Of a stretch of DNA of 64,000 nt, positions 44,933 through 54,582 are shown one piece after another (positions within the stretch are counted from its first letter, which is position 1; each line of letters opens with the position of its first letter). Under the pieces are notes generated by a model. It was not told the origin of the DNA, did no database searches, and saw only the letters and a program-made list of their open reading frames with translations. Made by a program: the position numbers and the translations under genes. The DNA comes from GCA-1730015 sp964583825 (lineage in GTDB: Bacteria; Pseudomonadota; Gammaproteobacteria; Granulosicoccales; Granulosicoccaceae): positions 15,302-79,301 of the forward strand of contig CAZOXM010000006.1 in the NCBI GenBank assembly GCA_964583825.1. Reading direction: 5' to 3'.

Positions 44933-45213
44933 TTCCCGTTCTCCAGTACAGCGGCCACCCCGTCATGCGCTGCACGCACGGAGTGAATTTCATGCGTCAT
45001 GGTATCCCTTTCTAGCAGCAGCCATTGACGACAACCACTGACGTGCTGCCAGCTTTCAGTTTGAACGCCGCGAATATTCTCGCGCTGAAATACAGACTTG
45101 GACCAATCCTCCGCCGGCGCGTCCAGGGGCGGATACTCGATGGAACCGTCGCCACCATAACTGAACTCACTATGATCGCGCTCACCACAAAACGGACAGT
45201 TGATTCTTATCAT
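44929..45213 (-). CDS. soxD: Sarcosine oxidase delta subunit
   Basis: 94 residues, the usual size. Zinc ligands are visible in INCPFCGERDHSEF (Cys6 and Cys9), with His and Cys later (WQHVSGCRQW). The segment GVQTESWQHVSGCRQWLLLERDT is diagnostic of SoxD. It is a structural subunit that helps join alpha and beta. It lies 9 bp after soxB and overlaps soxA by 4 bp. Confidence 0.94.
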   Translation of the reverse strand: MIRINCPFCGERDHSEFSYGGDGSIEYPPLDAPAEDWSKSVFQRENIRGVQTESWQHVSGCRQWLLLERDTMTHEIHSVRAAHDGVAAVLENGK

Positions 45214-45222
45214 GTGTTTTTC

Positions 45223-46491
45223 TCAGCCATGCAACTTCGGGTCTGGGCCCGCACCGCGTTCATCAATGATTATTCCGCGGTCAAAGCGATCGAGCGAGAA
45301 GTGTTCTATCACTTCATGCGGCCTGTCATTCGCAATTAGATCGGCAAAGTACCACCCGGAAGCGGGGCTGGCTTTAAAACCACCGTAATTCCAGCCCGCG
45401 TTGAGATACAAATTTGTCAACGGCGTCTTACAGATAAAGGGCGAACCGTCCATTGACATATCCATCACCCCGGACCAGTGCCGCAACAACCGCACTCTGC
45501 CAAGGCACGGCAGAATAGATACTGCACACTCGGCAACATCCTGCACAATTGGCAGGTTACCGCGCTGCGCATAGGACTTGTACCAGTCTATGTCACCACC
45601 GAACACCATGCCGCCCTTGTCGGACTGCGATATATAGAAATGTGCACCACCGACACCGAACACGACCACCTGATCCAGCAACGGCTTCAGCGGCTCACTG
45701 ACAAACGCCTGTAATTTGTGAGATTCAATCGGCAGTGTAGAGAAACCAGCCATCTGCCACAAACGAGTTGTGTTGCCGGCAACCGCAAAGCCGACTTTCT
45801 TCGTCCCTATTCGCCCGCGAGAGGTTTCAAGCGCCGTTACCCGGCCCGCCTCACGCGTGGTACCGGTGACCTCGCAGTTCTGCAAAATGTCGACACCCAG
45901 CGCGTCAGCGGCACGCGCGTAGCCCCACGCCACTGCATCGTGCCGCGCTGTACCCGCTCGCCTCTGCACCGCCGCGCCAACAATCGGAAATCGAGCATCT
46001 TCCCGGTAATTCAGATGCGGCACGTGCGCCTTGAGTGTGTTGAGGTCCCAGATCTCAGCGTCCGCTCCGGTCAGTCGCATCGTGTTGTAGCGACGCGCCG
46101 CACCATCCATTGCCGCCGGACTGTGTAACAGCGAGATATGCGCACGCTGACTGAACATCACGTTGTAGTTTAATTCGTGACTGAGGTCTTCCCAGAGATT
46201 CAGCGAGTGTTCGTAGAATTGCCGGTTGCCCGGCAGGAAATAATTGGAACGGACAATGGTCGTGTTACGCCCGCCATTGCCACCGCCAAGCCAGCCCTTT
46301 TCCACCACAGCGATATTTTTCAGGCCGTGGTTTTTCGCCAGATAATAAGCGGTTGCCAGACCGTGCAAACCGCCACCGACGATGACGATGTCGTAGTCGG
46401 CCTTCGGTTCCGGATCGCGCCATTGGCGGTCCCAGTCGCGCTGCCCGTTAAGGCCGTTGCGAAAAACACTCCATGCAGAAAAGCGTGTCAT
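45223..46491 (-). CDS. soxB: Sarcosine oxidase beta subunit
   Basis: 422 residues from the ATG at 46491. The FAD-binding motif is IVGGGLHGLATAYYLA, followed by VVEKGWLGGGNGGRNTTIVRSNY. RAGTARHDAVAWGYARAA contains His184, the position expected for covalent FMN attachment in the beta subunit. FGGDIDWYKSY and LNAGWNYGGFKASPASGWYFADL complete the family signature. It oxidises the methyl group of sarcosine to give glycine and formaldehyde or methylene-tetrahydrofolate plus hydrogen peroxide. It is the first gene of soxBDAG; no glyA, purU or folD is adjacent. Confidence 0.95.
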   Translation of the reverse strand: MTRFSAWSVFRNGLNGQRDWDRQWRDPEPKADYDIVIVGGGLHGLATAYYLAKNHGLKNIAVVEKGWLGGGNGGRNTTIVRSNYFLPGNRQFYEHSLNLWEDLSHELNYNVMFSQRAHISLLHSPAAMDGAARRYNTMRLTGADAEIWDLNTLKAHVPHLNYREDARFPIVGAAVQRRAGTARHDAVAWGYARAADALGVDILQNCEVTGTTREAGRVTALETSRGRIGTKKVGFAVAGNTTRLWQMAGFSTLPIESHKLQAFVSEPLKPLLDQVVVFGVGGAHFYISQSDKGGMVFGGDIDWYKSYAQRGNLPIVQDVAECAVSILPCLGRVRLLRHWSGVMDMSMDGSPFICKTPLTNLYLNAGWNYGGFKASPASGWYFADLIANDRPHEVIEHFSLDRFDRGIIIDERGAGPDPKLHG

Positions 46492-46776
46492 CGTCGAGCG
46501 GTGTTCCGAGTGTGAGATGTGACACCGCAAGTGTGCGTGGGGATCTCATTATTTGCCAGTACAGACGTCGGTTTTTTCTCACGTATGTCGGCTGTGAGCG
46601 AATCTGTGACGACCCCGGAATAAGTCCAAAACAACCAAAACTGAACCATCGCCCGCGGATAAAGAGTCGCAGTCACCAATACCGCCAAACCGTACAGCGC
46701 AAGGGGCTATTCATGACGCAAAACCGGTCAGGCAGTTCGCATCATTATTCACCGCAACCAAGGCAGGCGCGGGGTC

Positions 46777-47940
46777 TCAGTCGCCTGTGGAGAGTTGCTG
46801 CTCTACCAGCGTGACCCATAAAGAAGCCCCGCTGACCAGTGCCTCATCATTAAAATCGTAATCGGCACTGTGCAGCGGGCGGGCATGTGCACCCTCAGTA
46901 CCGTTACCCATCAGCACATAGCAGCCGGGGCGGATGGCACTCATATGAGCAAAGTCCTCGGAGAACAGCTTTGGCTCGCAATTGCCATCGACGCTGTCCG
47001 CACCAACCAGTTCGACCGCGGCACAGGTCATGGCACCGACTGCTGCAGTGGCGTTGATAACCGCTGGAAAAAGGTTTTCGTAGGTCACCGCCCCGCTCAC
47101 CCCGTGGGCGAGACAAACTCCGTCCACGATCTCCCGCATGCGGCGCTCGATGGTGCGGTCGGTTTCAGGATTCAGTGCACGCGCATCTCCCTTCAGCACA
47201 GCATGGCCGGGCAGCACATTGCGTTTGCCATCGGTTTCGAATTCCGTCACAGAAACCACACCGTTCAGGCCCGGGTTGAGCTTGCGCGACACGATGGTTT
47301 GCAGTGCGCTGACAATTTCCGCCCCGACCACGATGGCATCCACCCCCATGTGAGGCAGTGCTGCATGACCACCGCGCGCCTGCACCTCGATTTCGAAAGC
47401 ACTCTCGCTCGCAGTAACAGCACCGATACGGGTCGCGAAACGACCCAGCGGCATGCCCGGTATGTTGTGCAGCGCAAATACGCTGTCGACATCGAACTGC
47501 TCAAACAGACCGTCTTCAATCATTGCGGGCGCACCCAGGCCGTGTTCCTCGTTCGGCTGAAAGATAAACACCACACGCCCGTCAAACTCACCGGACTGCG
47601 CCAGATAACTGGCCGCCCCCAGTAACATGCTGGTGTGACCGTCGTGCCCGCAGGCATGCATGACACCGTCATTGGCAGATCGATAATCACACGTATTCAA
47701 CTCGCTGATTGGCAGTGCATCGATATCTGCGCGTATACCAATCGAGCGGGTGTGATTGCCGCGTTGCAGTACGCCGACAACACCCGTTTTACCAATAGAG
47801 CGGTACACTGTCAGACCGAACGATTCGAGCAGCGATGCAATTTTGTCCGACGTTCTGTACTCACTAAACCCGAGCTCAGGATGTCGATGAAAGTCGTGAC
47901 GCCACTGCATCATCTGCCGTTCCAGTGATTGTGCTTTCAT
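46777..47940 (-). CDS. M20-family amidohydrolase (hippurate/IAA-amino acid hydrolase type)
   Basis: 387 residues from the ATG at 47940; an upstream in-frame extension is not conserved. Metal-site motifs are WRHDFHRHPELGFSEYRTS, GIRADIDALPI, MHACGHDGHTSMLLGAA, FQPNEEHGLGAPAMIEDG and the late FSEDFAHMSAIRPGCYVLMGNG. The dimerisation domain lies between (QARGGHAALPHMGVDA). Such enzymes remove an acyl group from an N-acyl amino acid. The neighbouring sox operon suggests a link to glycine derivatives, for instance an N-acylglycine, but this is only context. Confidence 0.9.
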   Translation of the reverse strand: MKAQSLERQMMQWRHDFHRHPELGFSEYRTSDKIASLLESFGLTVYRSIGKTGVVGVLQRGNHTRSIGIRADIDALPISELNTCDYRSANDGVMHACGHDGHTSMLLGAASYLAQSGEFDGRVVFIFQPNEEHGLGAPAMIEDGLFEQFDVDSVFALHNIPGMPLGRFATRIGAVTASESAFEIEVQARGGHAALPHMGVDAIVVGAEIVSALQTIVSRKLNPGLNGVVSVTEFETDGKRNVLPGHAVLKGDARALNPETDRTIERRMREIVDGVCLAHGVSGAVTYENLFPAVINATAAVGAMTCAAVELVGADSVDGNCEPKLFSEDFAHMSAIRPGCYVLMGNGTEGAHARPLHSADYDFNDEALVSGASLWVTLVEQQLSTGD

Positions 47941-48174
47941 ACGATCCGGTGCTCCGGCGACATGCAGGGTTGAAATTCGGCGAGCGAAGAACTGATCAGC
48001 GCAAGGCACATGATCGCGCAATGTATTATACCTGCGAATAAGGCAACGCTGACATAAACAGCAAACCGTTCACCGCAAACGGATGTCTTTCGATGAGACT
48101 GATTCGATCACCAAGAATATCTCGCAGGCACGCGACAGATCACAGCGTTAATAATCACTCCGGTGGGTACAGTA

Positions 48175-48579
48175 CTACTCTTTGGCCACCACCGGCCGCC
48201 CTACTTTGAGCCATCCGGCAATACCGCGCTCAACGTGGTACACCGTCTCAAGCTGACCAGCCAGCCACTTACCAATCATCGACGTTCTGCCCCCACTGTG
48301 ACAAATCAAAACAAAGGGCTCATTTTGATCCACCGTCTCCGCAAACCGCGCAAACCAGGCCTTTGCATCATAGCGACCGGCCCGATCGAAAAATGTCAGC
48401 AGATGACTGCCTTCGATCACGCCGGTATCGTTCCATTCATCCTCCCTGCGCACGTCGATGACCGGCACACCGGCTTCAATGAGTGACTGCAGCCGTTGAT
48501 TGTCAATGTCAATCAACTCTGCATAACAGACATTGGACAACGCAACTGTGGCCAGAAGCAATAAGTTATAAAGTTTCAT
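48175..48579 (-). CDS. Periplasmic rhodanese-like sulfurtransferase
   Basis: 134 residues. An N-terminal signal peptide (MKLYNLLLLATVALSNVCYA) is followed by a single rhodanese domain: VPVIDVRREDEW, then the catalytic-loop Cys in FVLICHSGGRTSMIGKWLA, and a closing RGIAGWLKVGRP. The Cys at the loop start makes it a candidate active sulfurtransferase, exported to the periplasm. It is a monocistronic gene divergent from the phosphorylase gene at 48826. Confidence 0.85.
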   Translation of the reverse strand: MKLYNLLLLATVALSNVCYAELIDIDNQRLQSLIEAGVPVIDVRREDEWNDTGVIEGSHLLTFFDRAGRYDAKAWFARFAETVDQNEPFVLICHSGGRTSMIGKWLAGQLETVYHVERGIAGWLKVGRPVVAKE

Positions 48580-48825
48580 GAGCTACTGAAATTCATCCTG
48601 GACAGCCTGAGTGTAGTTTATCGGCTATCCCACCCGCAAACAGCAGCACAACAATCCCCAGCCGCTCAAAGCCTCGCCAAGCAGGGTACATTTTCCAGAC
48701 AGGCTCTGATCAGCAGCGCTTGTCCTGACAGAGACTGGCATTAATCGCCGGAGCCGTTAGACTTTATAAACGCTCCCCGAAGAATAGCCCATGCCATCTA
48801 CCCCACCAACGCAGGTCTGTCACTC

Positions 48826-50708
48826 GTGCTAGAAAACGCGTTATCACACTTGTTACAGCAGATTTACCCTCAACAGGACTCCGATGCCCTGAGCGCAAGA
48901 GTGATCGAGACCTTCTGGCCACGCGACAGTGCACCGGCAGCCGAGGGCAGAACAGCAGATAACTCGCGCTGGTCGCAGGACGACGCCATACTGATCAGCT
49001 ATGGCGACAGTCTGCTGGACGGGCGCCACAACCCGCTCGATCTGCTGCACGATTTTTTGGCAACACAACTGTCGGGGGTAATTAACGGCGTTCATATACT
49101 GCCGTTTTTTCCGTACACGTCGGACGACGGATTTTCCGTTAGCGACTATGAGAAGGTCAATTCATTACTCGGTTCATGGGCGGACATCCGGCGAATCGCA
49201 AGCGAGTTCACACTGATGTCCGATCTGGTGCTGAACCACGTGTCCAGCCAGAGCAAATGGTTCAACGGATACCGTCAGCGGCACACACCCTATAACAGTT
49301 ACTTTTTTGAAGCCTCACCGGAAGACGACTTGTCAGCCACCGTCAGGCCGCGTTCAACACCACTGCTGCAGGCCATAGAAACCGCCGATGGCATCCGCCA
49401 TGTGTGGTGTACATTCAGCCACGACCAGATCGATCTCGACTTCAGAAACCCTGAAGTACTGATTGAAATCATCCGTATTATCAGGCTGCACGTCGACAAC
49501 GGTGTGCGCATCCTGCGCCTCGANNNNNNNNNNNNNNNNNNNNNNNNNNNNNNNNNNNNNNNNNNNNNNNNNNNNNNNNNNNNNNNNNNNNNNNNNNNNN
49601 NNNNNNNNNNNNNNNNNNNNNNNTCATCCGTATTATCAGGCTGCACGTCGACAACGGTGTGCGCATCCTGCGCCTCGATGCCGTTGCTTTTATCTGGAAA
49701 GAACCCGGCACGCCGTCAATTCATCTGCCGCAGACACATGCCATTGTGAAGCTGCTGCGCGTGCTGGCTGACTACGCAGCAGAAGATATCATTCTGATCA
49801 CGGAAACCAATGTACCCAAAGCGGAAAACCTGTCCTACTTCGGAGCCGGCGACGAAGCACATATGATCTACAACTTTCCGCTCCCACCGTTGATTCTGCA
49901 CGGGTTACAGGCGGGTACCGCCCGCTACCTGAACCGCTGGCAGATGACCATGCCGCCTGCCCCGATGGGCTGCAGCTATTTCAACTTTACGGCGAGTCAC
50001 GACGGTATTGGCATGCGACCGGCGGAGGGACTGCTACCCGAACCGGAAATCGCAAACATGGTAACGACCGTCACCGATGCCGGCGGTCGCGCCTCAATGC
50101 GCACGCTTGAGGATGGCTCAGAAGCAATTTATGAGTTGAATTGTACCTACTTCGATGCATTGAGCCGCACCTTCGACGGGCCGGACGAGCACCACATCAA
50201 TCGATTCCTGACATCGCAGACCATTGTCATGTCACTTGAAGGCATACCCGCTTTCTATATCCACTCGCTGCTGGCCACCGGGAACGATCAGCAGGCAGTG
50301 AAAAAAAGAAAAATCAATCGTGCCATCAACCGGCACCGATGGGATTATCCAACACTGCGAGCGATGCTCGCCACTACCGACACACCGACAGCCAGGGTAC
50401 TCGCGGCACTGTCAGAACGACTGCGACTGCGGGCCAGGCAACCGGCGTTTCACCCGAACGCCACGCAGTTCACGCTGCGGCTCGATGAACGGGTGTTCGG
50501 TATCTGGCGTCAGTCGCTCGATCGATCGCAGTCCGTTTTCGCGCTGCACAACCTCAGCAGAGCAAATGTGCAAATAGCACTTGACGACCTAAACCTGATT
50601 GCCGATGAGGACTGGATAGATATTCTCTCCGGAGCGCGACTGAGCGCGTCGCAGACTGAGATATCACTGGGACCCTACCAGTGTCGATGGATCACGAATC
50701 GCTACTGA
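48826..50708 (+). CDS. GH13_18 glycoside phosphorylase, probably glucosylglycerate phosphorylase (intact across an artefactual gap)
   Basis: Merging the duplicated 55 bp gives a 575-residue protein in the sucrose phosphorylase subfamily of GH13. Seen are LPFFPYTSDDGFSVSDY, LMSDLVLNHVSSQSKWF, the nucleophile Asp in ILRLDAVAFIWKEPGT (the codon is split by the gap), the acid/base Glu in ILITETNVP, and FTASHDGIGMRPAEG. Subfamily 18 includes sucrose, sucrose-6-phosphate and glucosylglycerate phosphorylases. The neighbouring gpgS, phosphatase and GH63 genes favour glucosylglycerate, cleaved with phosphate to glucose-1-phosphate and glycerate. The GTG start follows CAGGT. Its 3' end overlaps the convergent gpgS by 17 bp. 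Confidence 0.85.
49469..49678. other. 100-N gap flanked by an identical 55-bp duplication (assembly artefact)
   Basis: Positions 49469-49523 and 49624-49678 are identical with exactly 100 N between them, the same construction as at 25577-25786. Removing the Ns and one copy restores the phosphorylase frame through its catalytic aspartate. It is not a biological repeat or a frameshift. Confidence 0.95.
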
Positions 50709-51936
50709 AGGGTATCGCATCGAATTCCTTGGCGTCTGCTGCAACCAGTGTGTTTAGCTCATGCAGCAACTCAGGCGCCGCGGCATTGACCCGGCTCCAG
50801 TTGGGTATAAATGGTGTTTCAGAAGGGGTTTCCAGAAATATCTGTCCGGCGCGCATGATATTTTCGGCGAATAGCTCGATCGACTGCTCTTCGGCATGAC
50901 GGTCCAGAGACAGGCCGTTCATCACCGCATCGTGTTCGTATACCTCCACCATATCGAGCGCTCTTCGATAGTAAGTGGCCTTCAGCGTGCGGAATACATT
51001 GGGTGTGAACACCGTACCATCGGCGGCCAGCTTACGGAAAATTGCCTTGCAGATATCCACCGACATCCGGTTTAAACCCGTCGCTGCGTCTTCGGGACTG
51101 ACAGGCTGATGTTTGTGATCGTAGTTGTCGGCGATTTCTACCTGACAGACCGCCTGCGGCGCCATACTTCGCCACACCTCTGACAACACGCCAATCTCGA
51201 GCCCCCAGTCGGATGGAATGCGAATATCAGGAAGAAAAGCGGCACGCAGTGCAAATTCACCGGACAATGGGTAGCGGAAGCTGCGCAGATAGTCGAGGTA
51301 GTCTCGATCACCAATGACTTTTTTAAGCGCTATCAGCAACGGGCTCACCAGCAGTCGCGTCACCCTTCCGTTCAGTCGCGCCCCGTCCACCCGCGGATAA
51401 AAGCCTTTCGAGAGCTGATACGGGAACGCCGGATTTGCGACCGGGTAGACCAGCCTTGCGAGCATTTCCCGGTGATAAGTGGTGATATCACAATCGTGTA
51501 TTGCGAGCACATCGGTATCGGCACAGGACAAAATGTAACCGAGGCAGGTCCACACGTTCTTGCCCTTGCCGGCCTCGACAGGCCCGATTCCAAGTGTCTC
51601 AAGTTTTTCCCAAAACGCCGTCATACGCGGCGAACTGTTCCAGAGTACCTGATGATTCTGCGGCAGCTGACTGAATACGCTGCGCGCCATCCTGAACTGC
51701 TCTTCAGTGGCGCGATCCAGTCCTATCACGATACGGTTAACGTAAGTCACCTTCGACAGTTCTTCGAGAATGTTCGGCAGTGCCTCCCCCTGCAGTTCAG
51801 AGTATAACGACGGCAGTATCAACGATATGCGACGACTCTGAGTAAACGTTTCGAGCTCATACACCATCTGCTCCAGCGGCTGCGTACGCAGGTTGTGGAA
51901 CTGAGCGATGTTGCCGTTCTGATGAAAATCAGCCAT
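50692..51936 (-). CDS. gpgS: Glucosyl-3-phosphoglycerate synthase (GT81)
   Basis: 414 residues with a GT-A fold. Seen are ISLILPSLYSELQGEALPNIL, IVIGLDRATEEQF, GKGKNVWTCLGYIL, the metal-binding AIHDCDITTYHREML, YLRSFRYPLSGEFALRA and IPSDWGLEIGVLSEVW. These are GpgS/MpgS-like GT81 features. It transfers glucose from an NDP-glucose to 3-phosphoglycerate, the first step to the compatible solute glucosylglycerate. It lies 26 bp after the phosphatase gene and is the last gene on the minus strand here; its stop region overlaps the convergent phosphorylase gene. Whether it uses glucose or mannose donors cannot be read from the motifs. Confidence 0.87.
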   Translation of the reverse strand: MADFHQNGNIAQFHNLRTQPLEQMVYELETFTQSRRISLILPSLYSELQGEALPNILEELSKVTYVNRIVIGLDRATEEQFRMARSVFSQLPQNHQVLWNSSPRMTAFWEKLETLGIGPVEAGKGKNVWTCLGYILSCADTDVLAIHDCDITTYHREMLARLVYPVANPAFPYQLSKGFYPRVDGARLNGRVTRLLVSPLLIALKKVIGDRDYLDYLRSFRYPLSGEFALRAAFLPDIRIPSDWGLEIGVLSEVWRSMAPQAVCQVEIADNYDHKHQPVSPEDAATGLNRMSVDICKAIFRKLAADGTVFTPNVFRTLKATYYRRALDMVEVYEHDAVMNGLSLDRHAEEQSIELFAENIMRAGQIFLETPSETPFIPNWSRVNAAAPELLHELNTLVAADAKEFDAIPFSSDS

Positions 51937-51962
51937 GGAATTGATTTAACCGCATTAGGTAA

Positions 51963-52715
51963 TTAGCGCCGGGGCGATTCTAACAGGGAAAGCACTGCTG
52001 TGTTCCAGCCTGCAGGCCCGGGCTGCTCTGTGTAGTGCGCACCGGGTATCCTCAGTGCCGGTCCGTGATCGTTGCGCACCACCACGGCAAAATTTGCGGC
52101 CAGCAGCATATCGCGATCATTCGGTGCGTCTCCAAGCGCGACGGTGTTCGATGCATGCATCCGCTCGGCAATGGCTCGCAGCCCGTCTGCTTTTGTGCGC
52201 CCGAACGACAGCGTTAAAAAACGTCCGCCATCTCTGGCACTGACGCTGTGCTTTTCAAGTGTGTCGGTAAAGTGGGCCCGCTGATCATCACTGCCGGTAA
52301 ATACACCTGGCTCCGTGTAGGCGCGCGTGCGCGCCAGACGAGCTGAATCGACAGAAAGTCCGGTCACGGCGGCCACCTCTTTATCCGTCATATCGCCGAA
52401 ACCGCGATAACACCGGCGCAGTTCAGCCGGCACGTTATCCAGTATCCGGCGCAGCTTACGATACTCGCAGTCATCCACCGATGATGAGGCCCCGGGAGGC
52501 AGCTCACCCGCGCCGTTTTCCACAATCGCCGGCCACTGCTCCAGTCCGAGCACAGCTCGTATTTCACTCACTTCCGGGCCCGTCTTACTGGTAGCAAGCA
52601 CCAGCGGTATACCCTGCGCTTCCAGCGCAGCAAGCGCCGGGGCGGCGGGTGAAAAGTCATAGGTTTGATGGTCAAGCAGGGTACCATCAAGATCAGTAAA
52701 AAATATCAGCGACAA
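51963..52715 (-). CDS. HAD phosphatase, glucosyl/mannosyl-3-phosphoglycerate phosphatase family
   Basis: 250 residues of the Cof-like HAD group related to MpgP/YedP. Motif I is FFTDLDGTLLDHQTY, motif II LVLATSKTG, motif III the lysine in GRTKADGLRAIAE and motif IV ALGDAPNDRDMLL. The IVENGAGELP segment is typical of the MpgP family. It should remove the phosphate from glucosyl-3-phosphoglycerate made by the gpgS product encoded immediately downstream. It follows the isomerase gene after 76 bp, the largest internal gap in this set. Confidence 0.86.
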   Translation of the reverse strand: MSLIFFTDLDGTLLDHQTYDFSPAAPALAALEAQGIPLVLATSKTGPEVSEIRAVLGLEQWPAIVENGAGELPPGASSSVDDCEYRKLRRILDNVPAELRRCYRGFGDMTDKEVAAVTGLSVDSARLARTRAYTEPGVFTGSDDQRAHFTDTLEKHSVSARDGGRFLTLSFGRTKADGLRAIAERMHASNTVALGDAPNDRDMLLAANFAVVVRNDHGPALRIPGAHYTEQPGPAGWNTAVLSLLESPRR

Positions 52716-52791
52716 AAGCAGCGGCTCGTCAACAAGGCTGCATAGTGTACCGCGCCCTCGCTTGTAACAGCAGAGGACCTCAGGAGACAGG

Positions 52792-53478
52792 CTAACTCAG
52801 AAACGTTTCGTAATCGGATACGAGCAAATGCGTGGGTTCCACGTCTTCCTCAATCTCGGAAAACCGGCCGATAGGCTCGCGAAATACGTTGTCGGTGAGA
52901 TCGTCATTCACAGTGGATACCTCACCAATCAACACATCGCCGTCCTCACCCCAGAACGCGTGCCAGTTGCCGGGCATTAAAGTCACACTTTCCCCCGGTT
53001 GCAGCCGAAGTTTTGCACCTGCGGGCTGGGTACGTGCCACGCCATCGGTCATCACGGTCACGTCGGTGCGCTCATCGACATCACCGTTATCATCTGAATT
53101 AAACAGCTCCAGGACCAGCGTGCCGCCGCCACGGTTGATAATGTCTTCCGCTTTTACGATATGCCGGTGCATGGGAGAGATCTGACGATCCCGGGAGATC
53201 ATGATTTTCTCGGCGTAACACATACCGCCACCACGAGCCAGATCCGCCTGTGAGCCGTTGCGCACAGTAAACAGAAACAAACCGAGTTCATCGAACCTGC
53301 CCTGCCCGTAGTCTGTGATGTCCCAGCCAAGCCGGGCGCCGACTATGCCGTCGATGTCTGCGCGCCGCTCACGCATTTGTTGCGGTGACCAATAAGCAAA
53401 CGGCGGCAGGATAAAACCGAAAGACCGAATGAACTCGTCCGCCTCTCGCATAATACCGTTGATTTCAGAACGCTTCAT
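52792..53478 (-). CDS. D-lyxose ketol-isomerase (also D-mannose isomerase) family
   Basis: 228 residues with a cupin fold. The N-terminus MKRSEINGIMREADEFIRSFGFILPPFAYW is diagnostic. Metal ligands are His/His/Glu in SPMHRHIVKAEDIINRGGG and His in LMPGNWHAFWGEDGD. These enzymes interconvert D-lyxose/D-xylulose and D-mannose/D-fructose. Beside a GH63 hydrolase acting on glycosylglycerates, its likely job is to convert released mannose to fructose, which hints that mannosylglycerate is also a substrate of the cluster. It sits 23 bp after the ABC ATPase gene. Confidence 0.9.
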   Translation of the reverse strand: MKRSEINGIMREADEFIRSFGFILPPFAYWSPQQMRERRADIDGIVGARLGWDITDYGQGRFDELGLFLFTVRNGSQADLARGGGMCYAEKIMISRDRQISPMHRHIVKAEDIINRGGGTLVLELFNSDDNGDVDERTDVTVMTDGVARTQPAGAKLRLQPGESVTLMPGNWHAFWGEDGDVLIGEVSTVNDDLTDNVFREPIGRFSEIEEDVEPTHLLVSDYETFLS

Positions 53479-53501
53479 TGTGGTTTCCTGAGGTACTGTG
53501 A

Positions 53502-54566
53502 TCAGTAGCGGATCGCATAACCTTCGGCGTTGAAAAGATGGATGTCCGGCTCATTGAAGCGCAAACCGATTGCCTGCCCCCTGACGCCGTCGACCGCGCC
53601 GGTCGTACGAACAGTCAGCGTGCCGGAATGATCACATTTCACATAGAGAAAGGTATCGGATCCGAGGTACTCGGCAAACTCGATCACGCCTGTGCAGTGA
53701 GCATCGCTGACATCGCAGGGGGTAATATGCTCCGGGCGGATGCCAAGCCTGGTGACCTGCGCTGCAAAATCCGCAGGCAATGCAGCGTCGATGCCGTGAT
53801 GCCCCTGCAGGTGCACACCGGCTGCATCACAACGACACGGAAGGATGTTCATTTTAGGGCTGCCGATAAACTCCGCCACAAAAAGGTTAGTCGGCCGCTC
53901 GTAGAGCTCCACCGGCGTGCCCATTTGCATCACCTGACCATCTTTAAGCACGACAATACGATCCGCCAGGGTCATGGCCTCGACCTGATCGTGCGTCACA
54001 TAAATCATGGTAGTCTTGAGGGTGCTGTGCAGCCTGGCGATTTCGAAACGCATCTGCACTCGCAGTGCAGCATCGAGATTGGACAACGGCTCGTCAAACA
54101 AAAACCCCTCGGGCTCACGCACAATGGCACGTCCAATCGCCACGCGTTGCCGCTGCCCGCCGGAGAGCTCCTTCGGTCGACGTTCCAGGTAGGGTTTGAG
54201 TTCCAGTATCTCTGCTGCCTGATCGACCTTCTCTTTGATGATGTGTTTCGCGGTGCCGGCAGTCTTCAGTCCGAACCCCATGTTTTCACCAACAGACATA
54301 TGCGGGTAAAGCGCATAGGACTGAAACACCATCGATAACTTGCGGCCGGAGGGCGGCAGGCCGGTGACATCGCGATCATCCAGCAGAATCGTGCCGCGAC
54401 TGGTATCTTCCAGGCCGGCAATCATGCGCAACAAGGTCGATTTGCCACAGCCGGAAGGCCCAACAAACACGACAAACTCACCATCGTTGATGGCGATGTC
54501 CACACCCTTAATGACCTGCAGATCACCGAACCACTTTTCTGCGCGCTGTAGTGTTATCGCACCCAT
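53502..54566 (-). CDS. Sugar ABC importer ATP-binding protein (MalK/UgpC type)
   Basis: 354 residues. Walker A is VGPSGCGKSTLLRMIAG, the Q-loop FQSYALYPHMSV, the signature LSGGQRQRVAIGRAI, Walker B LFDEPLSNLDA and the H-loop ATMIYVTHDQVEAMTLAD. The C-terminal ~115 residues form the OB-fold regulatory domain typical of MalK-type ATPases (GIRPEHIT). It energises the two permeases at 55.9-58.4 kb. It sits 16 bp after the GH63 gene in the LacI-controlled operon. Confidence 0.94.
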   Translation of the reverse strand: MGAITLQRAEKWFGDLQVIKGVDIAINDGEFVVFVGPSGCGKSTLLRMIAGLEDTSRGTILLDDRDVTGLPPSGRKLSMVFQSYALYPHMSVGENMGFGLKTAGTAKHIIKEKVDQAAEILELKPYLERRPKELSGGQRQRVAIGRAIVREPEGFLFDEPLSNLDAALRVQMRFEIARLHSTLKTTMIYVTHDQVEAMTLADRIVVLKDGQVMQMGTPVELYERPTNLFVAEFIGSPKMNILPCRCDAAGVHLQGHHGIDAALPADFAAQVTRLGIRPEHITPCDVSDAHCTGVIEFAEYLGSDTFLYVKCDHSGTLTVRTTGAVDGVRGQAIGLRFNEPDIHLFNAEGYAIRY

Positions 54567-54582
54567 GTGATTTCCGGGCAGT

